Made by a program: the position numbers and the translations under genes. DNA of 64,000 bases, from assembly GCA_024449915.1 (NCBI GenBank), contig JAMZAV010001435.1, positions 151,603 through 215,602 on the forward strand, written 5' to 3'. This DNA comes from Sweltsa coloradensis. Taxonomy: Eukaryota > Arthropoda > Insecta > Plecoptera > Chloroperlidae. The notes under the pieces are model-generated. The model saw only the letters and a list, made by a program, of their open reading frames with translations. It was not told where the DNA came from and ran no database searches. Each line of letters starts with the position of its first letter. Position 1 is the first letter of the stretch. Shown one piece after another: positions 44,015-57,209 of this stretch.

Positions 44015-44390
44015 ACAACAAGGACCCAGCTTGTCTTTAGCGTCTCTGCTTTCAATGCAGAAGGTCCTAGGGTTCGATTCCTCCCGCTATAGCAGAAGAT
44101 TTTTAAGTTCTCATTAGGAATTTGTAAACGTGCAGACTTTTGAGCGCCTAGCAACGAGGTATTAACACATTCTAAGGTTGTACGCGAAATAGCCTTGCTT
44201 ATTCTGGCGCTGTCCGCGGTGTAATCGGTGTCCACTAGATTGATGGTGTTTTGAACGGTCTCTATAGTGTGGCCATTGTTCGCTCGTAGATGGTGTCGAC
44301 GGGCCTGAGAGTTGGCTATAGCCGGCTTTCATAACCGTCCCTCACTGCATTCAGTTTTTCGGTGATGAGTGGGTAGACTCTAATACAGTT
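44015..44390 (+). mobile_element. SINE family S1, copy 2
   Basis: The head keeps GCTTTCAATGCAGAAGGTCC and the B-box GGGTTCGATTCC. The body keeps AGGAATTTGTAAACG, CCTAGCAACGAGGTATTAAC and GCGCTGTCCGCGGTG, and the end is GAGTGGGTAGACTCTAATAC. Diverged from the copy at 1617 by substitutions and a short insertion. Confidence 0.78.
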
Positions 44391-46183
44391 AATTTAATAA
44401 TTAATTGTAATAATAAACAAAACAAGTAACATTTAAAAAAAAAATTAAATAACATATTATATTTTTATAATCTATCTATCTTCACCTTATGTTTCTATTT
44501 TCTATTGAAAGCAGCAAATTCTACATACGAATGTTTCCGGAAGGCGGGGTGGGGGTGGGGGTGGGCGGAAGTTTCTACTCTAAACAATGTTTGATTACTT
44601 ATTAATTGTAAAGAGAGACAAGGACAAGCTTGAACAACAGGAAAAGTTAGACCGTTGTGGAAAAGTTTAGAAGAAAGGCAAGATTAAAAATACCATAGTA
44701 AGTATTTTGACAATAGCTTGCAAAAGTTAATGCGGATAGTGACAGCTAGGGTACCAAAAGCGGAAAACACGTATAAGAATACTTTTACAAGGTTACACAC
44801 CCAATGTCTTGACGATGAAACTTTGCAACTTCTTTGCATTACTGTGAGACACCCCTGAGTTTTCAGAGCATTTTCGCTCCGGGTACAACATCTGATAGAG
44901 CGAATCAGAGTGGGCTTAGTACCAACATTACCCTCCTTGTAAGACTCAAACCGCTAACTAGTGGCAGCGACACGGGATTTAGCCACCCAATAAAAATGCA
45001 GTAAATATAAGTTAACTAGAGTCAGTGAATCAATTGAATATAGCTTTACTTTTAAGAAATGTGTCTGAATCATTGAAAAATAGCAATAGCCTTTGTCAGT
45101 ATGCGTAAATAGGCAAAATACATAACCTGCAAGGAACTGTAGTCGGCAGAGGTAGAGTAACATTTATGAGCACAATCGTTACGGCAGAACAACGTACGGC
45201 ATTGACATTTCGCGAACATTTTTTTAAACCGTTGTTCACAAATCAATGCTGTATTATTTTATTGAAAATATATACTATTTCGCGAATTAACGTTTTTTAC
45301 GCCAAAGCAATATCAATGTTATCGCTTTAAAAAAATCACTTTTAAATTCTTCAAATCCTATGAAAGGTACATTAAAATAATGTTCTAATGTTTTAATTTC
45401 GAATTAGCTATTGCTATAAAATTTTCTCTGTTTAATCTTTTTGATACGACCTATTTTTGTAGGTTTGATGCCATATTTCCTCTATCGCGGCTAATGGTTT
45501 CAATGCACATGTTTTGTGGTCAAACAATGCAAAAAACTATAACGATTTGGAAGGCGAGTTTTTTAATGTAGCTTTTATTTACGACCTTGGGATGAACATA
45601 TTTTGGAAATTGGTTCTACAATGATTCGGTAGCCGGTATTTTATAAACCGGCAACTGGCTTCTTCACGCGTACCACAGACTACTCACGTTTTCCATAAAC
45701 TTATTAGAGCCCTACACGGAAAAAATATAAGATATTTTTATTACAGTTCTTCGTTCAATATAAATAGAATAACGTAACTTTTTAAAACCTTCAATAAAGT
45801 TTCGATTTTTTCCTACCAGATATTCGGGACCTTGATCTCGAATCCATCCAAACAGGTTGACAGTTTCATGTAAATAATACAAGACTGGACCGAGACGAGG
45901 AGTAAACTGAGCCTCCTCCAGGTGGTGGAGGGGGGGGGGGGGGGGGCTCGTGGTTGAGGCCGAGTGCGAGGGAACCGAGGGGACAGCAAATATTGACAAG
46001 ACTAAATTACAATTTAATACTAACAGCTTAGAAACATGCGTGGCGCTTTGATCGGACGAACCTCACCTCACACACACACGCACACATGTTATTTCTTCAA
46101 GTCCATCTTTACGTTATTAATCGACATTGTGGTTGTAAGTTCATGTGTCCTGTTGAAATGTTGGCACACGAATAAATAAATAA
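44391..46183. other. No supported gene
   Basis: A poly-G tract lies near 45930-45946 and a GGGGTG tract near 44543-44565. A 95-codon minus-strand frame at 45712-45999 includes a run of Pro from the poly-G and is not supported. Confidence 0.4.
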
Positions 46184-46952
46184 TTGGATGAGCGTAGCGA
46201 GCGAAGCGAAGATCTTCCATTCACTACACTGGAGAAAAAAATCCGGAATGTTTTTTTCTTCTTTTTTTCTTATGTTTGGCTGTTTGTTTACACTATCCGG
46301 CTAAACCGATACTCTAAATGCGATGAAATTTTCTGGAGGCTTTCGAATCTCTGAACTATAAAACTGCCACGTTTTTGAGCGCAATCGAAAATTTATTTCT
46401 CAGAAATCGCAATTTTGGTGTTTTTTTTTTATTTAAAAAAAATCCTTGACATTATAATACCTACATGCCTTATCCTATTTTAATGAGTTTTTTCACAGAA
46501 CCTCATTTTATGAAATAAGATATTCGTTTTGAAATTTAAATGCCGCGAAAATATTTCCCATGAAAATAGAAATTTTACGGGTTTTTTTCTTTTTTTAAAC
46601 AATTCTTTGAATAAAACACCAACATGCTTTATCTATTTTAAATTGATTTTTTCACAGAAGGACCCTTATTTTATAACATTTATATATTCGTGTTAAATTT
46701 GAGCGCAATCGAAATAATTATTTTCTTATAAAAATCGCAATTTTTAACGAGTTTTTCTTTTTTTAAATATCGATTATTAAAAATTAGATATAGTTATTTT
46801 TTATTCACTTTAATTTATTAAAAAAAAATTCTTCACCTTAGTAATGAGGTTTTCCACAGAACAACAGAAAATCCGCATAACCATTGCAGCTATTGCACCA
46901 ATTACGCTCATACAACAACGCCCCTGAAAAAGCGTTATGCGAAGCTTCCTAG
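46184..46952 (+). mobile_element. HLE2 element, complete
   Basis: The start is TTGGATGAGCGTAGCGAGCG. Internally it has CCGGCTAAACCGATACTCTA and about four ~160-bp repeats. The 3' end is ACGCTCATACAACAACGCCC, then GCGTTATGCGAAGCTTCCTAG. It is inserted between A and T (AATAA left, TCATAG right). Confidence 0.85.
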
Positions 46953-48255
46953 TCATAGTTTCTATTAGTACTTGTCTAAATATCAAAGGCTTCAATGCCA
47001 TCAAAAATACACAAAAGCGACACAACCATGCAGTTTGATAAAAACCAAAGTACAAAGTTTTGATATTTTAAAATAAAGTATCACTATATAAGATTTCTAA
47101 GAAGGCTTGCTGAGACCAGCGAACCATTTCAAAGATGTTAATTGTTTATTAAAAATCGTTGATCGGCACATACAGCAATTCCATAAACGACTCCAGAATA
47201 CTTTTGTTTTGCATCTCTTCATACAAAAATATATTTCATGGAAGGTTTCGAACTTAGTAGGGCGGTAAGCTTTGGCAACTTGAAAGGCCCATTTAAAATT
47301 CGCTTGATCGCAAATCCAGTTAATTTGAAAACAATTGGATCACTTATCGACCTCCACTACTGACACTTTTTTTATTTTTGTGATGTTTTTAAAGGCTGAG
47401 AGCATGCGCGATGAATACTGTCTCCCACACAAGCCCTTTTGGTTTGTTTCGTCCCACCCCCCCCTACTGTCTGTCACCGAAACAAACAGACATGCACTAT
47501 TTGGAAATTCTGGCTATGATCGCGCTATACTACACTCACATATTAATGAATCATTTCGCTGTGTTCCGTTTATTTTTAACATCCTGACGTTTCCATGCGA
47601 CTGGCGTGTGAGTGTGCGTGTGAGTGTGAGTATCATCACCGAGGGCCCTCGGACTTGAGATTGTGTTTGATTCTTCTGCTTCTTCTCGGCCGTGTATTGT
47701 CATCGTCGAAATCGTTTTGTAAAGAATGATTCTCTAAACGAAATGTTGTTCGAATCATTTCCACATCTCAAAATATATGCCCTCATACATAGACCTTTGG
47801 TACTGATCGTAAATCTTTTATGGCCAAATTTACATTCAATCCCCCCCCCCCCAAAATTCAAAGATATTATTAAATCGTGCACTGTTCGAGTGAATTACTC
47901 AATCATAATAAAGTTAAACAATTTTCTGGATAAATTGGAGCCTGAAAAGTGTTCATGAAGGATTACCCACGCGTTCCATTCAAACCTGCTTTGCCCAGCT
48001 CATTCCTATGATCAGATTCCTTTCGCGTATATGTTTGAAGTCCGCATTGGAGCGACTCAATCAACAACCTTTGATGATCCTCCGTGTGTCGTAGCGTGTG
48101 TAATGCCTATGGTGGTATTTCCAACGGAATGGAAGCTGAAGATCTCTCAGAAAAGCAAAACAGAAGTGATCGCGATATACGTCATGTGTTTTCACGCGGT
48201 TTCACAAAATCGTGTAAATTACGGCGATTTAAAAAACTTTTATTCAGTCGATGGC
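46953..48255. other. No supported gene
   Basis: A GTGTGA-type tract lies near 47608-47630 and a poly-C near 47840. Open frames of 63-107 codons (47335-48275) lack motifs; none has splice or homology support. Confidence 0.4.
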
Positions 48256-48310
48256 GCGAACTAGGTGCCCGTTAGAACGCCGCAGTGCCAAGCCGCGGCG
48301 TGCTACACAC
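48256..48310. repeat. Short GC-rich repeat also at 21432-21490
   Basis: AACTAGGTGCCCGTTAGAAC with GCCGCAGTGCCAAGCCGCGG corresponds to CTAGGGCCCCGTTAGGGCGC with CGCGCCAACCGTGGCGCGC. Both have an imperfect GC palindrome. Confidence 0.4.
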
Positions 48311-48359
48311 TCCGCACCCTTTCAATAGCAGAGTTAGAGTTATAAATAATACATTAATA

Positions 48360-48775
48360 AATAAATTTTATTTAGAGTCTACACTCAGTTTATACGATTC
48401 GTGGGGACTTTAAATCAAAGCGACAAGCCAACCTCTGGCAGTCCCGATGCAATCGACGAGTGAGCGATCACCAACCAAAGATCGATATTTTTAATAGGAA
48501 AATATGTCAATCAGTGATATGGACGTGCGGGACACCCGCGCATCACGCCAGAATCAACAAGGACGATTTCAGAACAGACTCTGAAATTTATTTAATGTGC
48601 TTCTTTGGGCTATAGGACGGCTCCAAATTCACCGTTTACAACTCCTAAGACACGAACTACTGTGGACTTAAGTCCAAATCAAAGTTAAAAAACTTCTTGT
48701 AGTTACGGAATCGAGAACCCTGGACCTTCTGCATTGGAAGCAGATACGCTACCCCCAAGACCAATGCGATGGTCG
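48360..48775 (-). mobile_element. SINE family S1, copy 3 (reverse)
   Basis: On the minus strand the head reads TGGTCTTGGGGGTAGCGTAT, then TGCAGAAGGTCCAGGGTTC. The body has AGAGTCTGTTCTGAAATCG, CTTGTTGATTCTGGCG and GATCTTTGGTTGGTGATCGC, and the tail GTAGACTCTAAATAAAATTT. It is similar in length to the copies at 1617 and 44015. Confidence 0.78.
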
Positions 48776-48837
48776 TTCACCCTTCTTCACCAGTCATCAT
48801 GAAAGTGTTATGAACTCTAATAAACGTCATAATAGAC

Positions 48838-49205
48838 GGGTATTTAGGTACCCGAACAACACATTTCAAATTTGATTAGGGTACAATAATTTCTTCTTGG
48901 TGACAAAGTGGGTTGAATCATGCATGCTCCAATCACTTTTTAAGGCTGTAGTTACTGCTACTGGCTACTGGCTACTACTACTGTGTCATTCGTCCTTTCA
49001 TCGGCAAGCGATTCATGACCAAAACGGGTGGGCTAATTACGTTTGCATTATTTACAGTAGACGAATAAGGTTATAGTGATGTCTAGTGCCCATTTGAAAA
49101 GAAAAAGTTGTAAAAGTTAGCTGGAAGGCATCGAAATAAAGGTTTTTATATTAGCTTTTTATTGGCAAAATAGTAAACAAGTACTACAATTTTGACAATA
49201 ATCAC
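48838..49205. repeat. Interspersed repeat F (copy 2)
   Basis: TATTTAGGTACCCGAACAAC, CCAAAACGGGTGGGC and AATAAGGTTATAGTGATGTC lie in the same order as at 21560-21910. Confidence 0.55.
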
Positions 49206-49897
49206 CTTCAATGCGTAAAAAATGCAATTCCTTTGTCCCCACGAGATATTTTAACATCCTCCTGTTTCAAAATTCAAATTTAAATGCATTTTATTTCTTT
49301 AGCACAATAATACAGAATGTATGTTCACGTTATATACTTGGCATCATTGCCCGTACCATTCCTTTAAATACGTTAGATGCCATAGTTGTTAACAATCTTA
49401 ATAGTAATACAAATTATTTAATAAATGTACGAAAACATTATCATGCTTAATTAGAAAATAAAGAAAATTTTAATTAGATTAAATATAAAGTTTAGTGTTG
49501 ACAAAATGTAACTTAACGTAAACGTAGGTGGTTGTGTATCAATTCACCATTGGCAGTGATTGCCTCACGAAATTCTTGTATACTGTAAAATGGCATGATA
49601 AATTTAAATATTGTTTTATTTTACTTTGAATTTATCTCTGCTTATTCAAGGTGGTTTTATGATCTGGTAAACTGTTATAAAAGTAGACCTATCACACAGC
49701 CGAACAGTGAATCCCTGAGTGGTATTACCATAGTAACTTTTATTAATACCTTATTTAAAATTATTCCATTTATATAACACAAATAATTTTGCAGTAGAAT
49801 TTGGAAAAAGCGAATGAGATCCCACGAATACAAAAACTTGTAATTAGCAGCCAAACCATAACACACACTCAAAAGTAATGAGATCTAAAAGAGTTCC
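49206..49897. other. No recognisable feature
   Basis: AT-rich; chance frames only. Confidence 0.4.
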
Positions 49898-50150
49898 AAG
49901 CTCATGTACCCTTCTTTCATTTGCGCCGTAAACCACCATCCTTGAAAAGCTTGGGCAAAATAAGAAGTTGCATGAACTATTTCGTTTAAATTAATTTGGG
50001 AAAAATTTTGTATGAACTATTACGTTTAATTAATAGTTGCAAATTCTATTTTGACAAGCTTTTCAAGATATTGTTACGCGGAACCGTGTGACATTATGAA
50101 TAAAGAATGCGCAAATGAAGAAATGTCCATGAGGCTTGGTCACTTCTTTT
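49898..50150. mobile_element. Imperfect foldback (~250 bp)
   Basis: GCTCATG..CCCTTCTTTCATTTGCGC and CTTGAAAAGCTTGGGCAAAA..AAGTTGC on the left are mirrored by CTTTTCAAG..GCGCAAATGAAGAAATG..CATGAGGC on the right. The arms are about 90 bp with gaps. A small MITE is the likely identity. Confidence 0.55.
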
Positions 50151-51794
50151 AGATCACTCATTGAACTTTTGAGTGTGTAAGGTTTACTGTGTTTTACAAG
50201 TTTTTTGTATGCGTGGGTAGTTTAATCATCAATGTTCCCGTAAAATATAATAGCACTATTATTTACCATATATCCGAAAAAAGCCAAGGCCTGAGCTCAT
50301 TTCTTATCATTCCAGAGGTATTTTTTCTTGATGCAAAAATATAGTAATTAAATTACAATGATTTTTGGCTAAATTATAAATATTTATTTTAAATATTTTT
50401 TTATATGTCTTAAATTAAAAAATACAAAACCATAATAACCCAAAACTGAAACTGGTGTTTCAGAAAACTATTTCCGAATCCAACCCAATATTAAGAGAAT
50501 TTCCTTATTGTTTGGGAAATGGTCACGAAACGGGAGGGCTTCAGGCCTTGTTTTTGATGAACGCCCGAGAGGTTAGGGACATTTTTTCCATGGCTTGGAG
50601 TATCGAGAAATTATTCAAAATATCAAATTTTTCCCATCACGCTTGCTGTACAGTGCCAGGATTTCCCGCGCTGTGGACGATCATAAATTTACAATTTAAA
50701 ATGAAGAATATCCCGATGAAAAAGCTGTTTTTATAAATGGCTGCTTCGTTTTATCTGGAGAATATCCCAGGGCTTAAGAAAGTTTCTAACAATCTAGTTT
50801 TTTGTTTTGCCTTATATTATTCATATCCGTTCCCAACGGACTACAATTATAAAACGTTGATTTTATATTTGGAAACAGGAAGGATTCAGGATGAGTACGT
50901 GAACAAAATGAGAGGGGGAAGAGAGAGGAGAAAATATTGAGGCGTAGTTCCCCTAAAATGCTACACTTTTCTATCTATCAATCCGTCCTCTTGTCCGTTG
51001 TGCGTGTATCATCTCGCACGATAAAAGCCTGAACATGACATACGATTGACGCGCGATATTGTTTGCCACTAGCCATTCAACAGGGATGACACAGTAAAAG
51101 GTACTCTAGGGCCTGGGCTTTTCTCCATACTAGCCCACTCCAGGCAAGAGAGTTGAATGCTGGATAAATGTTTATATGTGTGACATATTTTTAACGAGCC
51201 TGAGTTACGTTATGATATCAAATGGTAAAAGCTAGGAAATGTTGCGTGTTTTGGCAGCGATTTGAAAATAATCAGATGATCGTTGTCTTCCTACCCCGAC
51301 TGACGGATTCTCTATGGACCAATCTGACAGCTCTGCTTAGAGTACAGCATCTATTAGTCCATGGGATTCGCTCACTCTGGATTTACATCGTACTACCGAT
51401 GTTGTAAACAATGCGAGACCGCTCACAGTGTGGGGCTGAATCGAACTTGGATTTAATTATTTTATTCTTGTCGATTTGGTTCTGTGTTGGAAAATATAAA
51501 AATTGATCATTATATCTTTTATATATTGTTTGAGGCATGATTTTATGAGAGTCGATATTTTGGATAATATCTAACTAAGCAAAAATTATTGTCCTAATCT
51601 GCTTTCATCTTTCTTTCTTTCTTTTTTTCTTTCTTTAAAGTCTTTCATATTCCAAGTTATAAAAACTGATATAAACGAGGAACAACTAAATTAAATATAA
51701 TACATACAAGAAGACACAAAATGGAATATTGTTAAGGGAAAGTTTGAAATAGTACAACCTCCGTCTGGCTTCCGGGTAGAATTGTGGCCCAAAG
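50151..51794. other. No supported gene
   Basis: The 93-codon frame at 50455-50736 and the 67-codon frame at 50737-50940 lie in line but have no recognisable domain. A T/C-rich CTTTCTTTCTTT tract is near 51610-51640. Confidence 0.35.
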
Positions 51795-51960
51795 CCATGG
51801 CCTGCTAATCTAAAAGGCGATTCAAGCGAAAAGTCCACCTCGCCTACCTACCCTTCCTTGACGACTTCTTCCCCGACGACGATGACATGACACAACGACG
51901 ATACACAGACGAGGACGAACCGGCTACGTGAGAAACCCCCTTCCTCCCCTTCCCCCGTGC
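51795..51960. repeat. Interspersed repeat H (copy 2)
   Basis: GGCCCAAAGCCATGGCCTGC, AAAAGGCGATTCAAGCG and AAAAGTCCACCTCGCC correspond to 22020-22100. It continues with a GACGAC-rich part that reads as acidic protein in one short open frame (FLDDFFPDDDDMTQRRY). It may be part of a transposon gene. Confidence 0.4.
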
Positions 51961-52332
51961 TGGTTCTGGACTAGCATGGTCCCTTCTTCCCCAAAATCCT
52001 CTAGGATACGTAAGTGGTGCATTATGACCTAACGGTTGCGCGTCAGTAATACAAATAAACCCAAAAAAAGTAATATTACAGGCAACAATGTATGGAAGAT
52101 AATAATTTTGTAACGAATTCCAAAATGGATATTGAATGAAATTAATTATTAATCAAATATTAAAAAGGAAAAAAAGAAGAGAAAAGAGAAGATAAAAATA
52201 TGAGAAAGAAAAATGAAAAGAAAAAAAATGATTTATTAGACTTTATGTCGAATTCACAGTCCCCGCATAAGTAAAAGAATGAAATTTTAAAATGATATTT
52301 TCAATGTAGCTTAATGATTCTTCACATAAAAA

Positions 52333-53887
52333 TTGATGAGCGAAGGCAAGACTTTCAATTTCACTCTTTGTTTGTTTTTTTTCACTTACGTTTCCCCAGA
52401 AAAAATAGCTCGGGTGATTTGTTTTTTTTGTTAGATTTTTGTCTGTTTGTTAGCTCTCTAACCGGGCAAACGGCATATGCGATCTTAAGAATTGGAGGGG
52501 GACCCATCGAATCTCTGAACTTATACTTGCCCACGTTTTTTGGGTACATTGATCAAATATTTTTTTATGATTGTCGACTTTTGACGATTTTTTTTTTCTG
52601 ATTTTTAACGGATATTTTCGTGATATTTGGCAAAACGGCTACTCCTATCTTGATGAAACTGGTATGGGAACGTTGTAATCACTAAAGTCTATTTGTTTAT
52701 ATTAGAACCATTTGAAGAAAATATTTCTCATAGAAATCGTACTTTACGCTTCGTGATATTTTGGGGCCGATTTCTAACAACCGGGGGGCGGGTCCCCACC
52801 CGTTACAACCGTTCATATTTTACATTGGACATAATATTATGGTAAGAAGTGTTTTTAAAGAAAAAAATTGAAAAAGTTAATCAAAATTCAAAGAATAAAG
52901 GTTTTAAATAAGCCTTTTACAGGTGAATAATGAAGCAATAATATCAATAAACTAGAAACAGTAATGAGAATTCCCATTTTAAATCGTAATCATTGGACAG
53001 AATAATTTTTTAAAACTAGGAAAACGCTAAAGTTCCGCCGCGTTGATGGATGAGCTTTTTAGAAGTTTTAGTTTGCGTGGGATATCTTTACTTTTGTAAG
53101 TGCTTTGTTTTGTTGCCTACGCATTGTAGGTGATTGTTGTCAAGTTTCTCTTGTTTCTTGTCATTGGGTATTATTTACCGTAAAAAACTTATATTAAAGC
53201 TTTATTTCTATAGATTCCTGGCTAACTTTTTCAACTTTTTTCTTTCAAAATGTACTACATCACCATAACCTTAATGTCCATGTATAATATTACGTTGTAG
53301 CCCCACCCGTTTGGGGTCGGAATTGGCCAAAACGACACGAAAATGTCGCAAAAAAATAAAAGAACTTATATAAAAAAAAAAAAGTGGAAAGACAAAAGTG
53401 GAGAGAAAAGCTTGTTTCTTATGATTCTGGCTACTTTTTCATTTTTTCTTTCAAAAAGTAATACATCACCATAACCTTTAATGTTCCATTTAAATATGAA
53501 CGTTGTTGCCTAACCCGTTTGTCAGAATCGGCCAACCCAAAGGGCACGAAAATATCGCACAAAAAATCAAACGAAAAAAATCGTAAAAGTACGATATTCA
53601 TGAAAATATTTCTTCGTTTGTACCCAAAAAAGTGGCAAGTCTCTTTTCAGAGATTTCGAAGGTCCTGTCATCCATTTTCATCAAGATCGCATATGCCGTT
53701 TTCCTCGTAGAGAGCGAACAAACATACGGGGAAAAAAAATAACAAACAAACAAAAAAACACGGAGCTAAATTTTTTTGGGGGTCAGTGAATTGAAGTCTT
53801 CGCTTCACTCGCTTCGCTCGCTAACCTCATCCAAAAAGCTCATTCCATCAACGCGACTGGAAAAAGCGTTCTCGAGTCGGCCTAGTG
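52333..53887 (+). mobile_element. HLE1b element interrupted by HLE1 (copy 1)
   Basis: A 5' part starts TTGATGAGCGAAGGCAAGAC. The reverse-oriented HLE1 at 53016-53836 is inserted near the 3' end. The HLE1b tail (GCTCATTCCATCAACGCGAC to GGCCTAG) follows at 53837-53887. Confidence 0.75.
53016..53836 (-). mobile_element. HLE1 element (copy 1, unit 1)
   Basis: From CTAGGAAAACGCTAAAGTTC to the GCTCATCCAA terminus. It has the HLE1 internal ~175-bp duplication (ATTCTGGCTAACTTTTTCA blocks). It is the counterpart of 57881-58660. Confidence 0.75.
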
Positions 53888-54394
53888 TATCAAAATGAAC
53901 ATGTTAGTCTACATAAGTATAATGTCAATAGGCCATATCTCATTACAAGGTTTGGAATGCTGGAGAAAACATGTAATCTGGATTTCCGTTGGCAAGAATG
54001 ATGTTTTATAATTCCATTGTGTTGTATACATAGTTTTTAAGTTCACATAACACTGCGGTTGACCTGTAAGATAATAAAAGTACATCTTGCAGTTAGGGTA
54101 TAGGAAAGGGTAGAGGATCCAATATTTGAAAAATAATATGCTAGTTACCTCTACTTAGTAATGACTTACCAATTCCAGCTAACCTTGAAATACTTTACAT
54201 TTTTGGGGGGGTTTGAAAAAAAAAACGAAAAAAAAAAACAGTGCTAAACTACACACATAGTTAAGCTTCATGTCTTTGCCTAACGAGTTGTAGGTTTACA
54301 TGTTTTAAATACCTTAATAAAAAACTACACAACAAGACACAAGAACCAGAATAAACCGGTGCTTCCCTCTTCAGAGTCCCTTATGATACATCTA

Positions 54395-55376
54395 CTAGGA
54401 ACACCTTAATTCCCGCGCGTGATGATGGCTTTTTAAGTTTTTGTTTGCGTGGGATATCTTTATTTTTGCAAGTGCTTTTGTTGTGTGCTGCTATGCATGT
54501 AGATGATTGTTTGTCAATTTTCTTTTGTATACCTGTCCATTGGTATTATTTACCGTAAAAACTTATATTAAAGCTTTATTTTCTATAATTCTTTGGGCTA
54601 ACTTTTTCAACTTTTTTCTATCAAATGTACTACATCACCATCACCTTAATGTCCATGTTAATATGGACGTGTAGCACCCCCGTTTGGTCAGAATTGCCCA
54701 AACGGACAACTAAAATGTGCAAAAAAATGAAATCAAAAACTTATATTAAAAGCTTTATTTCTATAGATCTGGCCTTACTTTTTCATTTGTTTTCTTTCAA
54801 AATGTACTACATCACCAATAACCTTAATGTCTATGTATAATATGGACGTTGTAGCCCCACCTGTTTGGTCAGAATTTGCCCCAAACGGCACGAAAATGGT
54901 CACAAAAAAATAAAAAAACTTATATTAAAACTTTATTTGCTATAGATGCTGGCTAACTTTTCATTTTTTCTTCAAATGTACTACATCACCATAACCTTAA
55001 TGTCATGTATGATATGAACGTTTGTTTGCCTACCCGTTTGGTCAAAGCGGCCCTAAATGGGAACGAAAATATCGCACAAAAAATCGAAAAAATCGTAAAA
55101 GTGGGTATCCGGATTTCCATGAGAAATAGTTCTTCGATTGTACCAAAAAACTTGGCAAGGTCTACGTTCAGCAGAGATTTCAAAGGTCCTTCAAATTTTC
55201 ACATGATCAGCATAGCCGTTTCCCGGTAAGAGAGGGAAAAAACAGACGGGGAAAAAAAACGAACATACAAACAAAAAAACACCGAGCTAAATTTTTGTTT
55301 TGGGGTTCAGTGAAATTGAAGTCTTCGCTTCACACTCGCTTCGCTCGCTTAACGCTCATGCCAAAAAAAGAAGCTC
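54395..55376 (-). mobile_element. HLE1 element (copy 1, unit 2)
   Basis: Counterpart of 59198-59977 but about 200 bp longer, because it has three rather than two internal ~175-bp units. Followed by an HLE1b 3' tail to about 55418. Confidence 0.75.
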
Positions 55377-55919
55377 ATCCATCAGACGCGACTGGAAAAG
55401 CGTTCGCGAAGCGGCCTTTGTGTATCACAAATAACATGTTAGTCCTACATAAGTATAATGAAAAATAAGGCCATAAGCCTCATTACAAAGGTTTGGGAAA
55501 TAGCTGGGCGAAACATTTATCTGGATTCCGTTGGCAAGAATGATGCTTTATAATTCCATTTGTGTTGATAACCATAGTTTTAATTCACATAACACTGGGC
55601 GGGTTGACCCTTAAGATAATAAAAGTACATCTTGCGTTAGGGTTAGGAAAAGGGTAGGTAGTATCCAATATTTACAAATTAATTTGCTAGTTACCTACTA
55701 CTTAGTAATGACTTTACCAATTCAAGCTAACCTTGAAAATACTTACATGTTTGACGACACGTGCTTAAACTAACACACATAGCTAAGCTTCATGTCTTGG
55801 CCGACGAGTTGTAGTTCGATACATGTTTAAATACATAATAAAAAACTACACAACAAGAAACCAGAAAACAAGAATAAAAACCGTGACAATTCCCTATTCA
55901 GAGTCTTATGATACATCTA

Positions 55920-56698
55920 CTAGGGAAACGCTTAAGTCCCCGCCGCGTTGATGTTAGCTTTTTAAAGTTTTTGGTTTGCGTGGGGATATCTTTATTTTGC
56001 AAGTGCTTTGTTTTGATGCCTATGCAGTGGTAGGTGATTGTTGTCCAAGTTACTTTTGTACCTGTCAATTGGTATTATTTACCGAAAAAACTTATATTAT
56101 AACTTTTTTTTCATGGATTCTGGCTTACTTTTTCAACTTTTTCTTTCAAAAGGTACTACCTAACTATAACCTTAATGTTTATGAATAATATGAACTTGTA
56201 GCCCCACCCGTTTGGTCAGTAATTGGCCCAAATGGCACGAAAGTATCGCAACAAAATCTAAAAACTCTTTTTATTAAAGCTTTATTTCATAGAATCTGGC
56301 AAACTTTTTCAACTTTGGTTCTTTTCAGACAACAATACATCACCATCACGTTAATGTCCATCGAGTGAAATATGAACGTTGTAAGTACCACCCGAAATGG
56401 TCAGAATCGGCCCAAATGTCACGAAAATAATCGCACTAACTAAAATCGAAAAAAAATCGTAAAAGTACGATATTCATGAGAATATTTCTTACGATTGTAC
56501 CCAAAAACCGTAGCAAGTCTAAGTTTAGAGATTTTGAAGATCCCCTCCAATTTTCATTAAGATAGGATATGCCGTTTGCCCGGTAGAGAGCGAACACAGA
56601 CGTAAAACAAACATATAACATAAAATTACAAAAACAAACCACCCGATCTAAATTTTTATTGGGGGTCGGTGAAATGAAGTCTTTCGCTTCGCTCATCC
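55920..56698 (-). mobile_element. HLE1 element (copy 1, unit 3)
   Basis: Counterpart of 60517-61287. It ends directly against the partial satellite unit CATTGCACGTACGACGTACG at 56701. Confidence 0.78.
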
Positions 56699-57209
56699 AT
56701 CATTGCACGTACGACGTACGAATTCAGACCCTGGTCCCTGAACGCTTTCCACCCTGGACTAATGAGGCTCCTTAATGAACCGCAACTCCCCCAACACTTT
56801 TAAAAATGAAGCCCCCGACTAGGTGGTAGCCTCCCCTCTTTGGGGACTAGCATGTCCCTTCTTCCCCAAATCCCTAGGATAGAGTGGTGCATTATGACCT
56901 AACGGTTGACGCGTCATTAATACAAATAAACCAAAAAAAGTAATATTACAACAACAATGTATAGGAAGATAATAATTTTGGTAACGAATTCAAAATGGAT
57001 ATTGAATGAAATTAATTAGTTAATCAAATATTAAAAAGGAAAAAAAGAAGAGAAAAGAGAAGATAAAAATATGAGAAAAGAAAAATGAAAAGAAAAAAAA
57101 TGATTTATTAGAACTTTATGTCGAATTCAAAGTCCCCGCATAAGGTAAGAAAGAATGAAATTTTAAAATGAGATTTCAATGTAGCTTTAATGATTCTTCA
57201 CAATAAAAA

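Larger units (their letters stand above)
51960..56830. repeat. Tandem duplication, copy 1 (noisy copy)
   Basis: The segment from CTAGCATGGTCCCTTCTTCC (about 51975) to the partial satellite at 56700-56820 corresponds block for block to 56831-61290. It differs by very many one- to three-base insertions and deletions, mostly in homopolymers, and by one extra ~175-bp internal unit near 54700-54900. Confidence 0.85.

Noticed and set aside
45712..45999. 95-codon minus-strand frame with an exon-like stretch
   Set aside because: The N-terminal half is created by a poly-G tract. Potential splice sites are weak and no domain can be named.
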